Of a DNA stretch of 64,000 nucleotides, positions 7,712-16,965 are shown piece by piece. Position numbers and translations under genes: made by a program. Below the pieces are notes generated by a model. It was not told where the DNA came from and ran no database searches. It was given only the letters and a program-made list of their open reading frames with translations. The stretch lies in the NCBI RefSeq assembly GCF_000772945.1, contig NZ_JPVN01000006.1:124001-188000 (forward strand), given 5' to 3'. This DNA comes from Ureibacillus manganicus DSM 26584 (GTDB lineage: Bacteria; Bacillota; Bacilli; Bacillales_A; Planococcaceae). Within the stretch, counting starts at the first letter, position 1. Each line of letters opens with the position of its first letter.

Positions 7712-9970
7712 CTACACCAATAAAAACGTCTCCTCACTCGGTCCAACTAAATATAACTCATGCATAGCTCTTGTTAATGCGACATATAATAGTTTTCGGT
7801 CAATTGGTGTATCGTTATACGGGAACGAAAAGGCAGCTACAATCACGGCATCAAATTCTAACCCTTTGGCTAAATGACTTGGCAAAACAAGAAGTTTCGA
7901 TTGGCCAAGCTCGGAAGTTTCAGTTAGAAGTTCTACATCTAAGTTTTCTTCGATTAAAGTTTCTGCAAAATAAGCAGCTTCGTCAGATGTTTTACATATT
8001 AATGCAATCGAACGATGTCCATTCTTTCTAATCGCTTCATATATCTCACGTATCTTTGATGGATTAAATTCATCATTTTGAACAAAGGTTGGTGGGTTTC
8101 CATGTCGTACTACTGGCTCAACTAAAGGTAAGTTTTCATCCATTTTTGCTAACACTTTATTGGCCACTTCCATAATTTCAATCGTTGTACGATAGCTCTT
8201 TTGTAATGTGAAATAATTCGCACGAGGGAATAGCTTTAAGACTGAGTCCCATTCCGTCAGAGAACGGTAACTATGAATTCCTTGAGCTAAATCTCCAACC
8301 ATCGTGAACATGTCTGTTTCAAGCCCCGTTTTTAACGCAGCAAGTTGGAACAAACTATAATCTTGCACTTCATCGATAAAAACGACCTTCATTTTCCACT
8401 CATCTTTAACTCCTTTAATTTGCGCGTGTAAATAATAGATTGCAGCCAGATCTTCCAATGCCCATTTTTCCCTTGCGTGAGTACGGATAAATTTCTCCTG
8501 TTCTTCAAATGACCATTCTGGTGCTAGTTCACGAAGCAATACACGATCAGTTAATAAGTTGCGATACATTGTTTTAATTTTTACTTTTTCAAATCGACGC
8601 ATGTAGTTTGCAACAGTTGATTTTATTTCTGCTTTAATTTTAGGTATTCGTTCATCCCGTTCGTCAATAAACCGAGTTACGTTACGCTTTCTTTTCTCAG
8701 GATCTCGGAATCCATTCAAAGCCTTACCAATCATCTCATCATAGCGTGCATTTAAAGAATCGAGAACAGCCTTTGACTTCCGCTTCACTTCTGTTTGAAC
8801 AACCTTCTTAATTCGTTCCAGTCGTTTTTCAATCGGCATGTATGCAAACTCTTCAAGGAAGAGTTTTTTTAGATGACTACCACGCATGATTCTATACTTT
8901 TCAATAAAGACATCCTCATCAAATAGGGATGCAAGATTTCGTTCATGGAGTTTAATGTATCGATCTAAGATTGTTTTATATTCCATAGACCCTTTCACTT
9001 TTGGAATGTTAAAAGTGGGGAGGGGAGCGTTATCTTCAATGATTTGTTCAAGCAGTTCATTTGGATCTTGTAGTTTTAGTTTTATGCCTGTTGCGTTTTG
9101 TACATATTCAGCATAGGTTGTTTGGCAAATTCGATCTACACCAAGTTCAGGTAAAACTTCACCGATATACTCTATAAATAATTTATTAGGAGCTAGAATC
9201 ATAAGTTGTTGGGGGTTGAAGTGTTCGCCCATTGTATAAAGGAAATAGGAAATACGGTGTAGGGCGATGGTTGTTTTTCCGCTTCCTGCAGCTCCTTGGA
9301 CAAGAATTGGTTGGCGCAAGTGAGCACGGATAATTTCGTTTTGTTCTGCCTGAATAGTTGCCACAATTTCCGTTAGTCGAACGTCAGCTTTACCAGAAAG
9401 TGCTTCTTGAAGAAGTTCATCGTTCGTAGTTAAATCAATATCTTGAAAACTCAATAGTGTCCCATCTTCTATTTTGTATTGTCTTTTGGAGTATAGGTGA
9501 CCTGAATATACTTCATCTCTTACGCAGTAGGTTACATCCCCAAGCCGTCCATCATAATAGACGTTGGCAACAGGAGAACGCCAATCTACAATAATTGGCT
9601 CAAAGGTTTCACTATGAATGAGTGAAGTTTTTCCGATGTATAAAAATTCTTCTGCTTCTTCTGGACGTTGAAAATGGATGCGGGCAAAGTAAGGCTTTTG
9701 TCTAACGGCTTCTAAACTTTCCTTTTGAGTTCGGGCTAGTTCAAAAAAGCGGGAGTTCGTCAATATATTTATGAAACTATCACTGGAGTCTAAATATTCA
9801 ACGTTTGCCATAGATTCTTTAATTTTCGTGTTAGCTGATAAGAGGTCTTCTTGTGACTTCCTTAAGATGTCTTCCATATAATTTCTAGTGTAATCGAGTC
9901 GTTCCACTTCCTTTTGGTAATCTGGGTGAAGTGAAAATGAATCCCTGGTATTTTGTTTTGTTTCAGACAT
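7712..9970 (-). CDS. helD: HelD-type RNA polymerase-associated helicase-like ATPase
   Basis: 752 residues, close to Bacillus HelD. The N-terminal arm (about 15-95) is helical and coiled-coil-like. A conserved block (YIGKTSLIH, then IVDWRSPVANVYYDG) follows at about 111-141. Walker A is GAAGSGKTT near 226-234, motif II VFIDEVQDYS is near 540, and UvrD-type motifs continue to the C-terminus (LYVALTRAMHELYLVG). HelD is known to release stalled RNA polymerase using ATP. AGGAGG lies before the ATG. It is a single-gene unit. The alternative, a generic UvrD/Rep DNA helicase, is less likely because of the HelD-specific N-terminal block. Confidence 0.9.
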   Translation of the reverse strand: MSETKQNTRDSFSLHPDYQKEVERLDYTRNYMEDILRKSQEDLLSANTKIKESMANVEYLDSSDSFINILTNSRFFELARTQKESLEAVRQKPYFARIHFQRPEEAEEFLYIGKTSLIHSETFEPIIVDWRSPVANVYYDGRLGDVTYCVRDEVYSGHLYSKRQYKIEDGTLLSFQDIDLTTNDELLQEALSGKADVRLTEIVATIQAEQNEIIRAHLRQPILVQGAAGSGKTTIALHRISYFLYTMGEHFNPQQLMILAPNKLFIEYIGEVLPELGVDRICQTTYAEYVQNATGIKLKLQDPNELLEQIIEDNAPLPTFNIPKVKGSMEYKTILDRYIKLHERNLASLFDEDVFIEKYRIMRGSHLKKLFLEEFAYMPIEKRLERIKKVVQTEVKRKSKAVLDSLNARYDEMIGKALNGFRDPEKRKRNVTRFIDERDERIPKIKAEIKSTVANYMRRFEKVKIKTMYRNLLTDRVLLRELAPEWSFEEQEKFIRTHAREKWALEDLAAIYYLHAQIKGVKDEWKMKVVFIDEVQDYSLFQLAALKTGLETDMFTMVGDLAQGIHSYRSLTEWDSVLKLFPRANYFTLQKSYRTTIEIMEVANKVLAKMDENLPLVEPVVRHGNPPTFVQNDEFNPSKIREIYEAIRKNGHRSIALICKTSDEAAYFAETLIEENLDVELLTETSELGQSKLLVLPSHLAKGLEFDAVIVAAFSFPYNDTPIDRKLLYVALTRAMHELYLVGPSEETFLLV

Positions 9971-10104
9971 TTACAAATCCTCCTATCATAGAAAGTTGTA
10001 GTTTCGAGCGGTAATCGTAAAGATAATCTTACTAAATATCCCAGATGAAGTGAAGTTTTAACATAATAAAAAATGTATTACACAGTAGTGAGTAAGAATG
10101 AAAA

Positions 10105-10139
10105 CAACAAAACTGCGCCACATTAAAGTGACGCAGTTC
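10105..10139 (-). terminator. Terminator of the copC-copD unit
   Basis: On the minus strand AACTGCGTCA pairs with TGGCGCAGTT, followed by TTGTTGTTTTC. Confidence 0.75.
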
Positions 10140-10147
10140 AAAGATAG

Positions 10148-11239
10148 TTACTGAATACTGAACATGAGTGCTAAATAAGCGCAAATGACTAAACAAATAC
10201 TCATTAGAAAAGAAAAAAGGGCTGGTGCTTTTTTCAAAAATGACAAAAGGCTTAAACCTAAGAATAGGATTGCTAGAATGATCAAGGTTAAACTCGTCAT
10301 ATTCAAACTAAGGGTTATGGCCATTTCAGGATAGACTTGTCCTTGATAAACTGTATTAAATAAAGCAGAGAAATTTTTGTCATTGAGCACAGTTTCTTTA
10401 GGTGGAGATTGTTCACTTAATGCAGCTGTCGCTGAAAATATGAATAGAGCAATGATACTTTCAATTTTTACCCAAGGTCTTGGGTTGAAGCTGAGAGATT
10501 GTTTTAATCTCCAGCGAATAAAGATACCATTTATTAATGCGTAAACAAGTAACGGGATAATGAATAAATGCTTCCACAATAAGGCTTGTCCATAAGGAAC
10601 CAACCATGATTTTATGTATTCATTCCAATTTACCATGAAGTTCATGAGAAGGATTCCTGAGAGAGTTGTTACAAGCAAGCAAATGATGGCAACAGGTGTG
10701 TACCATTTTAAAAATTTTAACCAATTGGTAGTATTTTTCGAAAACCAGCTGACAACTATTAAAATCCCTATCCAAATACTTACTGCAAGTAGATGTAATG
10801 AATCTCCTATGAATCCCCAAACTCGATCGATAGTGCTAGCATGGCTCGACCATCCTAATGTCAAAATTAATACGATTGATAGAGCTAGTCCAACGAAACC
10901 ATATAACTTATTTTTATAATTTCCGAACATAAGAACATATAAGAAAATTATAGTAGTTACAATTAATGTAAGAATCCAAGCTTTTCCGGTATGGAAATTT
11001 AGTAATACAGTTCGAACGGATTCACCAAATCCAATTCTAGAAGATAAAAATAAAATGTTCTGTAAAATTGGTAAAAATGAAAAGATGGCTATTCCTACAA
11101 TAGCCATCATTAAAACTATTAACGGAACTATAATCTTTGGTTGGGCTGTTCTAGGAACAAAAGACAAAATGAAATAACCTATACAGAGTGCAACACATAG
11201 ATATAACAAAGCTTGACTAGTAACTGTAATAACCAACAT
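10148..11239 (-). CDS. CopD-family copper membrane protein
   Basis: 363 residues with about eight hydrophobic segments. The central part (LHLLAVSIWIGILIVVSW) carries the histidine characteristic of CopD/YcnJ membrane domains, and the region around ALLWKHLFIIPLLVYALING fits the same family. It begins two bases after the stop of the CopC-domain gene, so the two are translated together. CopD proteins are thought to move copper across the membrane after CopC binds it outside. In Bacillus YcnJ both domains are fused; here they are separate genes. Direction of transport is not settled for this family. Confidence 0.85.
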   Translation of the reverse strand: MLVITVTSQALLYLCVALCIGYFILSFVPRTAQPKIIVPLIVLMMAIVGIAIFSFLPILQNILFLSSRIGFGESVRTVLLNFHTGKAWILTLIVTTIIFLYVLMFGNYKNKLYGFVGLALSIVLILTLGWSSHASTIDRVWGFIGDSLHLLAVSIWIGILIVVSWFSKNTTNWLKFLKWYTPVAIICLLVTTLSGILLMNFMVNWNEYIKSWLVPYGQALLWKHLFIIPLLVYALINGIFIRWRLKQSLSFNPRPWVKIESIIALFIFSATAALSEQSPPKETVLNDKNFSALFNTVYQGQVYPEMAITLSLNMTSLTLIILAILFLGLSLLSFLKKAPALFSFLMSICLVICAYLALMFSIQ

Positions 11240-11241
11240 TA

Positions 11242-11832
11242 CTATTTCTTTCTTCTCGCTAAAAATACTGCACTAAGAATCATGATGACCACTAATACAC
11301 CTATGATAATAAACAGTAAATTTGAATTTCCTTCGTTTGAATCGGTGTCTGTGTTTTCAGATGGATTTGCTTGAACTACTTCATTTATTTCCTCGTTTGT
11401 TTGGGTAGTGACTTCTGTTTCACTTTCCTCATCTTCTGATGTGACTGTACTATTTTGTTCTTCAACTGTTTCAGCAGAAGAAGCGTCTATAGAGAAAGTG
11501 AAATTATCTTCAATAAGGTGTCCGTCTTCCCCGATGATACTCCAGTCAACTGTGTAATCACCATTCTTTAGAGGAGTGGAAAAGTCTCCTGTTAAAATAT
11601 TTGCATTGACAGTAATATTTTCGACTGTGATTGTTTCACCATTTGCATTTTGAAGTGTAAAAATACTGCCTTGTTCAATATTTCCTTCAAATGTTAATGT
11701 AATTTGATCTAATTCCTCATTAATGACTTCACCATTTTGAGGATTAGAACTTTGTAACCCTGTATGAGCAAATACAGTACTCACAAAAGTAAATATAAGG
11801 ACAACTGTGAAAAATGATATTTTCTTAAACAT
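11242..11832 (-). CDS. CopC-domain copper-binding protein with C-terminal membrane anchor
   Basis: 196 residues from the ATG at 11832, which has GGAGG about 8 bases upstream. A signal peptide ends at VFA, leaving the mature N-terminus HTGLQSSNPQNGE, whose first histidine is the classic CopC copper ligand. A second conserved DGH (IGEDGHLIEDNFTF) lies near residue 116. The CopC domain ends near 130 and is followed by an acidic S/T/E/N-rich linker and a C-terminal membrane helix (LLFIIIGVLVVIMIL) ending in RRKK. It is exposed outside the cell and probably delivers copper to the CopD protein encoded directly downstream. Confidence 0.88.
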   Translation of the reverse strand: MFKKISFFTVVLIFTFVSTVFAHTGLQSSNPQNGEVINEELDQITLTFEGNIEQGSIFTLQNANGETITVENITVNANILTGDFSTPLKNGDYTVDWSIIGEDGHLIEDNFTFSIDASSAETVEEQNSTVTSEDEESETEVTTQTNEEINEVVQANPSENTDTDSNEGNSNLLFIIIGVLVVIMILSAVFLARRKK

Positions 11833-12125
11833 AAGAAACCTCCAATAATATTCGAGCATATTCATAACATATTCCATAAACAAAGGTATGTTTGAATAAA
11901 CTTCAGCTATTCCATCATAAAATAATCAGCTAAATAGGACAATGATTCCAAAATGACAAACCAAGAACAATACTGTGAAGTGTTGTTTCACAACTTTATA
12001 CATATTAAATGTGTGAATGTATACGTATTTAACATCTTTTCCAAAATCCTCCTCAACCATTCATAAAGGAATTTATAGATGGTGGGATTTGTGGATATAA
12101 ATTAGTGAGTGATTCAGCAACATAT

Positions 12126-12141
12126 TCAAATGGATATTTGA
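12126..12141. promoter_or_regulatory. CadC-type operator-like palindrome 1
   Basis: TCAAATGGATATTTGA is a perfect TCAAAT-N4-ATTTGA palindrome. It has the same arms and spacing as the known CadC operator core of staphylococcal plasmid pI258 (TCAAATAAATATTTGA). Confidence 0.6.
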
Positions 12142-12177
12142 CTGTTTGAGTAATGAGGTATATGATGATGATAACAA

Positions 12178-12193
12178 TCAAATGGGTATTTGA
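12178..12193. promoter_or_regulatory. CadC-type operator-like palindrome 2
   Basis: TCAAATGGGTATTTGA has the same arms as palindrome 1 and lies 52 bases from it, immediately upstream of a short remnant frame that starts at 12197. Confidence 0.6.
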
Positions 12194-12196
12194 ATA

Positions 12197-12304
12197 ATGG
12201 GGAAGGATAAAGTGTATGTTAGACACGATAGTCATATTAATTGGGCTAAAGGTTTTACTTCTAATTATTATTGGATAGAAATTAATGATGTAAATAACGG
12301 GTAA
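12197..12304 (+). pseudogene. Short remnant reading frame, 35 codons
   Basis: An ATG at 12197 opens a frame reading MGKDKVYVRHDSHINWAKGF, then about 15 more codons to TAA at 12302-12304. The composition looks protein-like rather than random, but no ribosome site is visible and nothing continues the frame. I do not recognise it. It may be the leftover of a gene once controlled by the two palindromes just upstream. Confidence 0.25.
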
Positions 12305-12417
12305 GGGATAATAGGTCATGAGCGTGGAATAACAAAGGATAAGGGGAAGATTATTTTAGATGGTGAAAAATATCCATGTAACCATCTATTCTCATTGGAA
12401 TATATTAAAATAAATAA

Positions 12418-12433
12418 TCAAATAAACGTTTGA
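12418..12433. promoter_or_regulatory. CadC operator of the cad operon
   Basis: TCAAATAAACGTTTGA lies 18 bases upstream of the GTG start of cadC and differs from the pI258 CadC operator core (TCAAATAAATATTTGA) at two positions. It is placed where CadC bound here would block transcription of its own operon until Cd(II), Pb(II) or Zn(II) releases it. Confidence 0.8.
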
Positions 12434-12451
12434 ATGTATGAGGTGAACAGA

Positions 12452-12823
12452 GTGGTAAAAGATATTGATGTATGTGAAGTGACGTGTGTAGATGAAGAAA
12501 AGGTAACACGCGTACAAAATCAATTAAAAGAAGAAAATCCTATAGATGTCGCGAAAATATTCAAGGCATTATCAGATGATACACGTATTAAAATTGCATA
12601 CGCTCTTGCTTCTGTAGATGAGCTATGTGTATGTGATGTTGCCAATATAGTTGGTGCTACAACAGCAACAGCATCACACCACTTAAGACTCCTGAGAAAT
12701 CTAGGTTTAGCCAAGTACAGAAAAGAAGGTAAATTAGTTTACTACTCATTAGATGATGACCATGTGAAAAAACTAATCGAGGTAGCTTTTGCACATCAAA
12801 AGGAGGGGGCGAAAGTTGAATGA
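12452..12823 (+). CDS. cadC: Cd(II)/Pb(II)-responsive ArsR-family repressor CadC
   Basis: 123 residues from the GTG at 12452, which lies 5 bases after GAGGTGA and gives the usual CadC N-terminus; the ATG at 12434 abuts the operator and is less likely. The N-terminal cysteines of the type-1 metal site (Cys8, Cys12 in CEVTC) and the ELCVCD motif (Cys59, Cys61) are all present, so the soft-metal sensing site is intact. A winged-helix DNA-binding part follows ([19 protein letters not shown]). It represses the cad operon through the palindrome at 12418-12433. The gene overlaps cadA by 8 bases. Confidence 0.93.
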   Translation: MVKDIDVCEVTCVDEEKVTRVQNQLKEENPIDVAKIFKALSDDTRIKIAYALASVDELCVCDVANIVGATTATASHHLRLLRNLGLAKYRKEGKLVYYSLDDDHVKKLIEVAFAHQKEGAKVE

Positions 12824-14969
12824 AGTAAAAGAAGCTGCAAATGAACAAGTATTTCGTGTTGAGGGATTTTCCTGTATTAACTGTGCAGGTAAATTTGAGC
12901 GAAACGTCAAAGAACTTCCTGGTGTTCAAAATGCGAAAGTGAATTTTGGTGCATCTAAAATTTCTGTTATAGGGCAAACAACGATTGAAGACCTAGAGAA
13001 GGCAGGAGCGTTCGAAAAGTTAAAAATTATTCCAGAAAAAATCAATGGGCAAACGGCAGAGGCTCATAAGGATAAGGTTAAAGAAGTGAAAGTTCCGTTC
13101 GTAAAAAAGTATGAAGAATTATTATTTTCAACTTTATTAATCGTCTTAGGTTATATTTCAACTTATACGAATGGTGAAGAAAATCTCGTAACAGTTTTAC
13201 TGTTCCTAGCAGCCATCTTAATTGGTGGATATTCTTTATTTAAAGTAGGATTACAGAATTTAGTCCGATTAGATTTTGATATGAAAACGCTCATGACGGT
13301 AGCTATTATAGGTGCGGCAATCATTGGAGAATGGGCTGAGGGTGCCATTGTTGTAATTTTATTTGCAATTAGTGAAGCCCTTGAACGCTATTCGATGGAT
13401 CGAGCACGGAAATCGATACGTTCGTTAATGGATATTGCTCCAAAAGAAGCGCTTGTTCGACGACATGGTCAAGAAGTGATGATTGATGTTGGAGCAATTG
13501 CGATTGGCGATATTATGATTGTTAAACCTGGTCAAAAAATTGCTATGGACGGTGTTGTTGTAAAAGGCGGTTCAGCTGTGAATCAGGCAGCAATAACAGG
13601 TGAATCGGTCCCGGTATCAAAATCTCTTAATGACGAAGTTTTTGCGGGTACATTAAATGAAGATGGTTTACTTGAAGTTAAAGTAACGAAATTAGTGAAA
13701 GATACTACAATAGCGAAAATAATTGAACTTGTAGAGGAAGCACAAGCAGAACGTGCACCTTCTCAAGCCTTTATCGATAAATTTGCAAAATACTATACGC
13801 CAATTATTATGATTATTGCCGCTTTGGTAGCCGTCGTACCACCTTTATTTTTCAATGGAAGCTGGGAGTCTTGGGTGTACCAAGGATTGTCTGTATTAGT
13901 GGTTGGTTGCCCATGTGCATTAGTAATCTCTACACCTATTTCCATTGTGTCTGCAATTGGTAATGCTGCGAAAAAAGGGGTATTGATCAAGGGTGGAATA
14001 TATCTAGAGGAAATGGGCGGTATAAAAGCTATCGCCTTTGATAAAACGGGGACGTTAACAAAAGGTGTTCCAGTTGTAACTGATATTAAAATTGTAAGTA
14101 AACAAGTGAATGAAAGTAAAGTACTCACCATTGTTTCGGCTCTAGAAAATCGTTCAGGGCACCCATTAGCATCTGCAATCGTGAAAAAGGCTCATGAACT
14201 TAGAGTACCTTATCAAAACGTGGTCGTTGAAAACTTTGAGTCCATTACAGGGAAAGGTATTAAAGGTTCTATTGGTGGAACTGTTTACTATGTGGGAAAT
14301 CCAAGATTATTTCAAGAAATAGCCGTTAGTAAATCCATAGAAGAAAGTTTAGTTAATCTACAATCTGAAGGTAAAACTACTATGATTGTTGGTAAGCAAT
14401 CAGAAGTCCTTGCAATTATTGCTGTAGCAGACGAAGTGAGAGAATCAAGTAAATCGATGCTAGATAGACTTCATAAGTTAGGAATAAAGAAATCGGTCAT
14501 GCTTACAGGGGATAATGAACGCGCGGCTATGGCCATTGGACGTAAAGTAGGGGTATCAGAAATTCAAGCTGAACTGTTACCTGAAGACAAGTTACACACA
14601 ATCAAACGGTTACGGTCAGAATACGGAAAAGTTGCCATGGTAGGGGATGGTGTCAATGACGCACCTGCATTAGCAGCTTCCACTGTAGGAATTGCTATGG
14701 GTGGTGCTGGAACAGATACGGCGCTCGAAACAGCAGACGTAACATTAATGGCAGACGATTTAACTAAACTTCCTTTCACGATTAAACTGAGTAGAAAAGC
14801 ATTAACTATTATCAAAACTAATATCGCCTTTGCGTTAGGGATAAAGCTTATCGCGTTATTACTAGTTGTACCTGGATGGTTAACTCTCTGGATTGCAATT
14901 TTTTCGGATATGGGAGCAACTTTACTAGTTTCGTTAAATAGTATGAGGTTAATGAGGGTAAAAGAATAG
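12816..14969 (+). CDS. cadA: Cadmium/zinc/lead-exporting P1B-type ATPase CadA
   Basis: 717 residues from the TTG at 12816, which lies about 7 bases after AAAGGAGGGGG and overlaps the end of cadC. An N-terminal heavy-metal domain has CINC (residues 20-23). Transmembrane helices surround the metal-transport motif CPC (GCPCALV). The phosphorylation site is DKTGTLT, and [10 protein letters not shown] is the hinge motif. It exports soft divalent cations at the expense of ATP. Co-transcribed and translationally coupled with cadC. Confidence 0.95.
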   Translation: MNEVKEAANEQVFRVEGFSCINCAGKFERNVKELPGVQNAKVNFGASKISVIGQTTIEDLEKAGAFEKLKIIPEKINGQTAEAHKDKVKEVKVPFVKKYEELLFSTLLIVLGYISTYTNGEENLVTVLLFLAAILIGGYSLFKVGLQNLVRLDFDMKTLMTVAIIGAAIIGEWAEGAIVVILFAISEALERYSMDRARKSIRSLMDIAPKEALVRRHGQEVMIDVGAIAIGDIMIVKPGQKIAMDGVVVKGGSAVNQAAITGESVPVSKSLNDEVFAGTLNEDGLLEVKVTKLVKDTTIAKIIELVEEAQAERAPSQAFIDKFAKYYTPIIMIIAALVAVVPPLFFNGSWESWVYQGLSVLVVGCPCALVISTPISIVSAIGNAAKKGVLIKGGIYLEEMGGIKAIAFDKTGTLTKGVPVVTDIKIVSKQVNESKVLTIVSALENRSGHPLASAIVKKAHELRVPYQNVVVENFESITGKGIKGSIGGTVYYVGNPRLFQEIAVSKSIEESLVNLQSEGKTTMIVGKQSEVLAIIAVADEVRESSKSMLDRLHKLGIKKSVMLTGDNERAAMAIGRKVGVSEIQAELLPEDKLHTIKRLRSEYGKVAMVGDGVNDAPALAASTVGIAMGGAGTDTALETADVTLMADDLTKLPFTIKLSRKALTIIKTNIAFALGIKLIALLLVVPGWLTLWIAIFSDMGATLLVSLNSMRLMRVKE

Positions 14970-15059
14970 TTAGTATGAAAAATCGGTGGGTGATAGCCTG
15001 CCGATAATTCATTTCCTACAATAAGAACTTTGTTAAACCAATAATCAATCCAATTAAAC

Positions 15060-15090
15060 GAGGGAATCAATAGTTGATTCCCTTGTTTTT
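15060..15090. terminator. Terminator after cadA
   Basis: AGGGAATCAA pairs with TTGATTCCCT over a 3-base loop, then TGTTTTTA. It can also serve the convergent DUF3784 gene. A weaker hairpin without a T-run (CGGTGGG/CCTGCCG) lies near 14984-15004. Confidence 0.8.
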
Positions 15091-15403
15091 ATGCTCTATT
15101 GATTAAATTAATATAGATAATTAATCCAATAGTTCCTGCAATAACAATAATTGTGTATATAATACCTATGAAAGAACCGATAAATTCTAAACCAATTGGT
15201 AGAAGAACTGTCAATACACCAATAAGCGTACAAAAAGAACCAACCGATTTTGCTAATTTCTCTTTGTCTCCCTTATAAGATTTTTCATCGTAGCCAGCTA
15301 TTAACGAAAGTTGTTTCTTTTGCGCGATTAAATAACCAAAAAGGAAAAGTAGAAGACTTACAAGAAGACAAGTTATAAACCCACCCCAAAACATTGAAAA
15401 CAC
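15089..15403 (-). CDS. DUF3784-like small membrane protein
   Basis: 104 residues with three hydrophobic segments (about 5-27, 57-75, 79-99). Between the first two is the conserved cytoplasmic motif LIAGYDEKSYKGDKEKLAKS, typical of the DUF3784 family. The function of the family is not known. It appears to be a single-gene unit facing the cad operon. Confidence 0.75.
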   Translation of the reverse strand: MFSMFWGGFITCLLVSLLLFLFGYLIAQKKQLSLIAGYDEKSYKGDKEKLAKSVGSFCTLIGVLTVLLPIGLEFIGSFIGIIYTIIVIAGTIGLIIYINLINRA

Positions 15404-15514
15404 CTCAATTAATGTTTATGAATTAATATTGATACGTCTAAACTGCACAATAAGTTTCAATATATAGTAATTGAGAGTTAATGCGTAACCAATCTCAAAA
15501 TCCAAGCTTCAACA

Positions 15515-15931
15515 TTACTGGATCAGTGCCTCAACTCTTTCCATAAATGTTTCATCTGTGACTAAATAACCTTTTTTATGATCATTAATGACGAGTATAT
15601 TTTCATCTAGGAAAAGGTAGAGCTCAAAATCTCTGTTGGTTTTAGAAGTAATTCGATAATCTGCCTCTGAAAGACGATAAGTAGTGTCGGTTTTTCTTAT
15701 ATTAAGTTGGGTTAATAATGAAAGGATTTCTTGTTGAGATGATTTTGAAATATCGAGTGTAGTGTGTTCTGTACCGTTGACTTTTTCGATTTGTATAGAA
15801 GGCTGACTCACTAAAAAATCTTCTGATACAATGTCTGTAAGTTGTGAGGTTCTATTTGTAAAGATGGCAACTAATATGACTAGAGCTAAAACAACTGTAA
15901 GCATACCAAATACCATTCTTCTTATTCTCAT
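15515..15931 (-). CDS. Uncharacterised protein with N-terminal membrane anchor
   Basis: 138 residues from the ATG at 15931, which has GGGAG about 9 bases upstream. A basic start (MRIRR) and hydrophobic segment (about 5-26) anchor it, leaving an extracellular domain of about 110 residues. I do not recognise the family. The gene lies alone between two other membrane-protein genes on the same strand, with gaps of 110-170 bases. Confidence 0.6.
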   Translation of the reverse strand: MRIRRMVFGMLTVVLALVILVAIFTNRTSQLTDIVSEDFLVSQPSIQIEKVNGTEHTTLDISKSSQQEILSLLTQLNIRKTDTTYRLSEADYRITSKTNRDFELYLFLDENILVINDHKKGYLVTDETFMERVEALIQ

Positions 15932-16054
15932 GAATTCAGGTCTCCCTTCACAGGTTCGATTCAGTTCTAGTGTTGACTTAACATATTTATACAATATTAA
16001 CGATTGGTAATATTAAAGTCAACAAACTTAAGTACTGAAAAAATTCATATCTAT

Positions 16055-16088
16055 ATAAAAGGCAGATTCCTAAATTTAAATCTGCCTT
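16055..16088 (-). terminator. Terminator of the downstream-facing membrane protein gene
   Basis: On the minus strand GGCAGATT pairs with AATCTGCC, followed by TTTTATATAG. Confidence 0.75.
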
Positions 16089-16097
16089 CTATGTTCG

Positions 16098-16622
16098 TTA
16101 TGCTGTTTTCTTTGGAAATAGTATATATGACAAACTAATAGCACCGTCGATGATCAATGCAATTGACCATATTCTCCAAACATTAAATAAAGCTTCTGTG
16201 CTTTCTAGTCCAACATAAAAAATCATTAACCATAGAAGTACACTGCCAAGTATGTAAGCAATGACATGTCTTGCCCACATTTTTAGTTCGTAAATACCTT
16301 TTTCTCTACCCAGTAGTGTTCTTTTCGTTGAAGGTTTCTTTAAAAACCAAACTTGGAATTTCTCATCAGCCCAAGCAATCATCGACTTCCCATACGCCAA
16401 AGAGACCCCAATATAGATTGCCGCAATACCGTGGGCTGTTGTTGCAGTAGTTCCACTTTGTAGATCAACAGTTGTTAATAGGACTAAAGCTAAATCAATT
16501 AATGGTGTTAGTAAGAAAAAAAATAAACTTAATTTCTCTAACTTTAATACATAGCGGAATATAAGTCCTATAACAATAGCTATCCAAAAAGCGACTTCAG
16601 CTACAATTATCCAAATTACCAT
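16098..16622 (-). CDS. Integral membrane protein of unknown function
   Basis: 174 residues. Hydrophobic segments lie at about 3-25, 30-50, 62-82, 118-138 and 148-168. A charged cytoplasmic loop between (WADEKFQVWFLKKPSTKRT, then LLGREKGIYELKMWARH) separates the third and fourth. It resembles YmcC-like Bacillus membrane proteins in layout, but I cannot confirm this. The ribosome site is weak (AAAGGGGC about 7 bases upstream). Confidence 0.65.
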   Translation of the reverse strand: MVIWIIVAEVAFWIAIVIGLIFRYVLKLEKLSLFFFLLTPLIDLALVLLTTVDLQSGTTATTAHGIAAIYIGVSLAYGKSMIAWADEKFQVWFLKKPSTKRTLLGREKGIYELKMWARHVIAYILGSVLLWLMIFYVGLESTEALFNVWRIWSIALIIDGAISLSYILFPKKTA

Positions 16623-16965
16623 TTTAATGCCCCTTTATTTAATGCGTTTGTATTAAAATATTACCATGTGGATATTTGTTCTTAAAGAAGTAATTTTACT
16701 GGATGAAGATATAGTTAAACTTCATGCTTTAATTGATGGACTAATTATATAGATTATTGGACATTGTTCCGGTAACAGACGACCGAGTTCGCTATTTAGT
16801 TGAACGTGACCTGGAATGATTATTTAGATAATTATAAAAACATGCATTGATATATACTTAGAAATCGATGCGTTTCTTTTGTACTATTTATCATCTTCAC
16901 TCATATACAAACCATAGATTGAAAATTTGTTAGTAAAAACTTTGGTAAAAAGGGGAATGTTCGAG
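16623..16965. other. Intergenic region with possible gene remnant
   Basis: About 340 bases. A short reading stretch in one plus frame near 16755-16818 reads LDIVPVTDDRVRYLVERDLE before a stop and looks like the C-terminus of a protein, but the frame is closed just upstream. A terminator-like hairpin follows at about 16838-16882 (TGCATTGA with TCGATGC, then TTTCTTTT). Taken together this may be the tail of a deleted gene. Confidence 0.35.

Larger units (their letters stand above)
11833..12451. other. Intergenic region between copC and cadC
   Basis: About 620 bases, AT-rich. It holds three 16-base CadC-type palindromes (listed separately) and a short remnant reading frame at 12197-12304. No complete gene could be supported. 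The three operator-like sites in one intergenic region suggest a lost metal-regulated gene or more than one promoter. Confidence 0.6.

Noticed and set aside
7771-8031. Plus-strand reading frame opposite the end of helD
   Set aside because: Lies wholly antisense to well-supported helD, has no ribosome site and an unlikely composition.
12053-12319. Minus-strand frame across the CadC-type palindromes
   Set aside because: No ribosome site, AT-driven hydrophobic composition, and it covers regulatory sequence.
13793-14131. Minus-strand reading frame inside cadA, and similar long frames opposite pstC, dppB and the aldehyde dehydrogenase
   Set aside because: Antisense shadows of clearly coding genes; no ribosome sites or domain matches.
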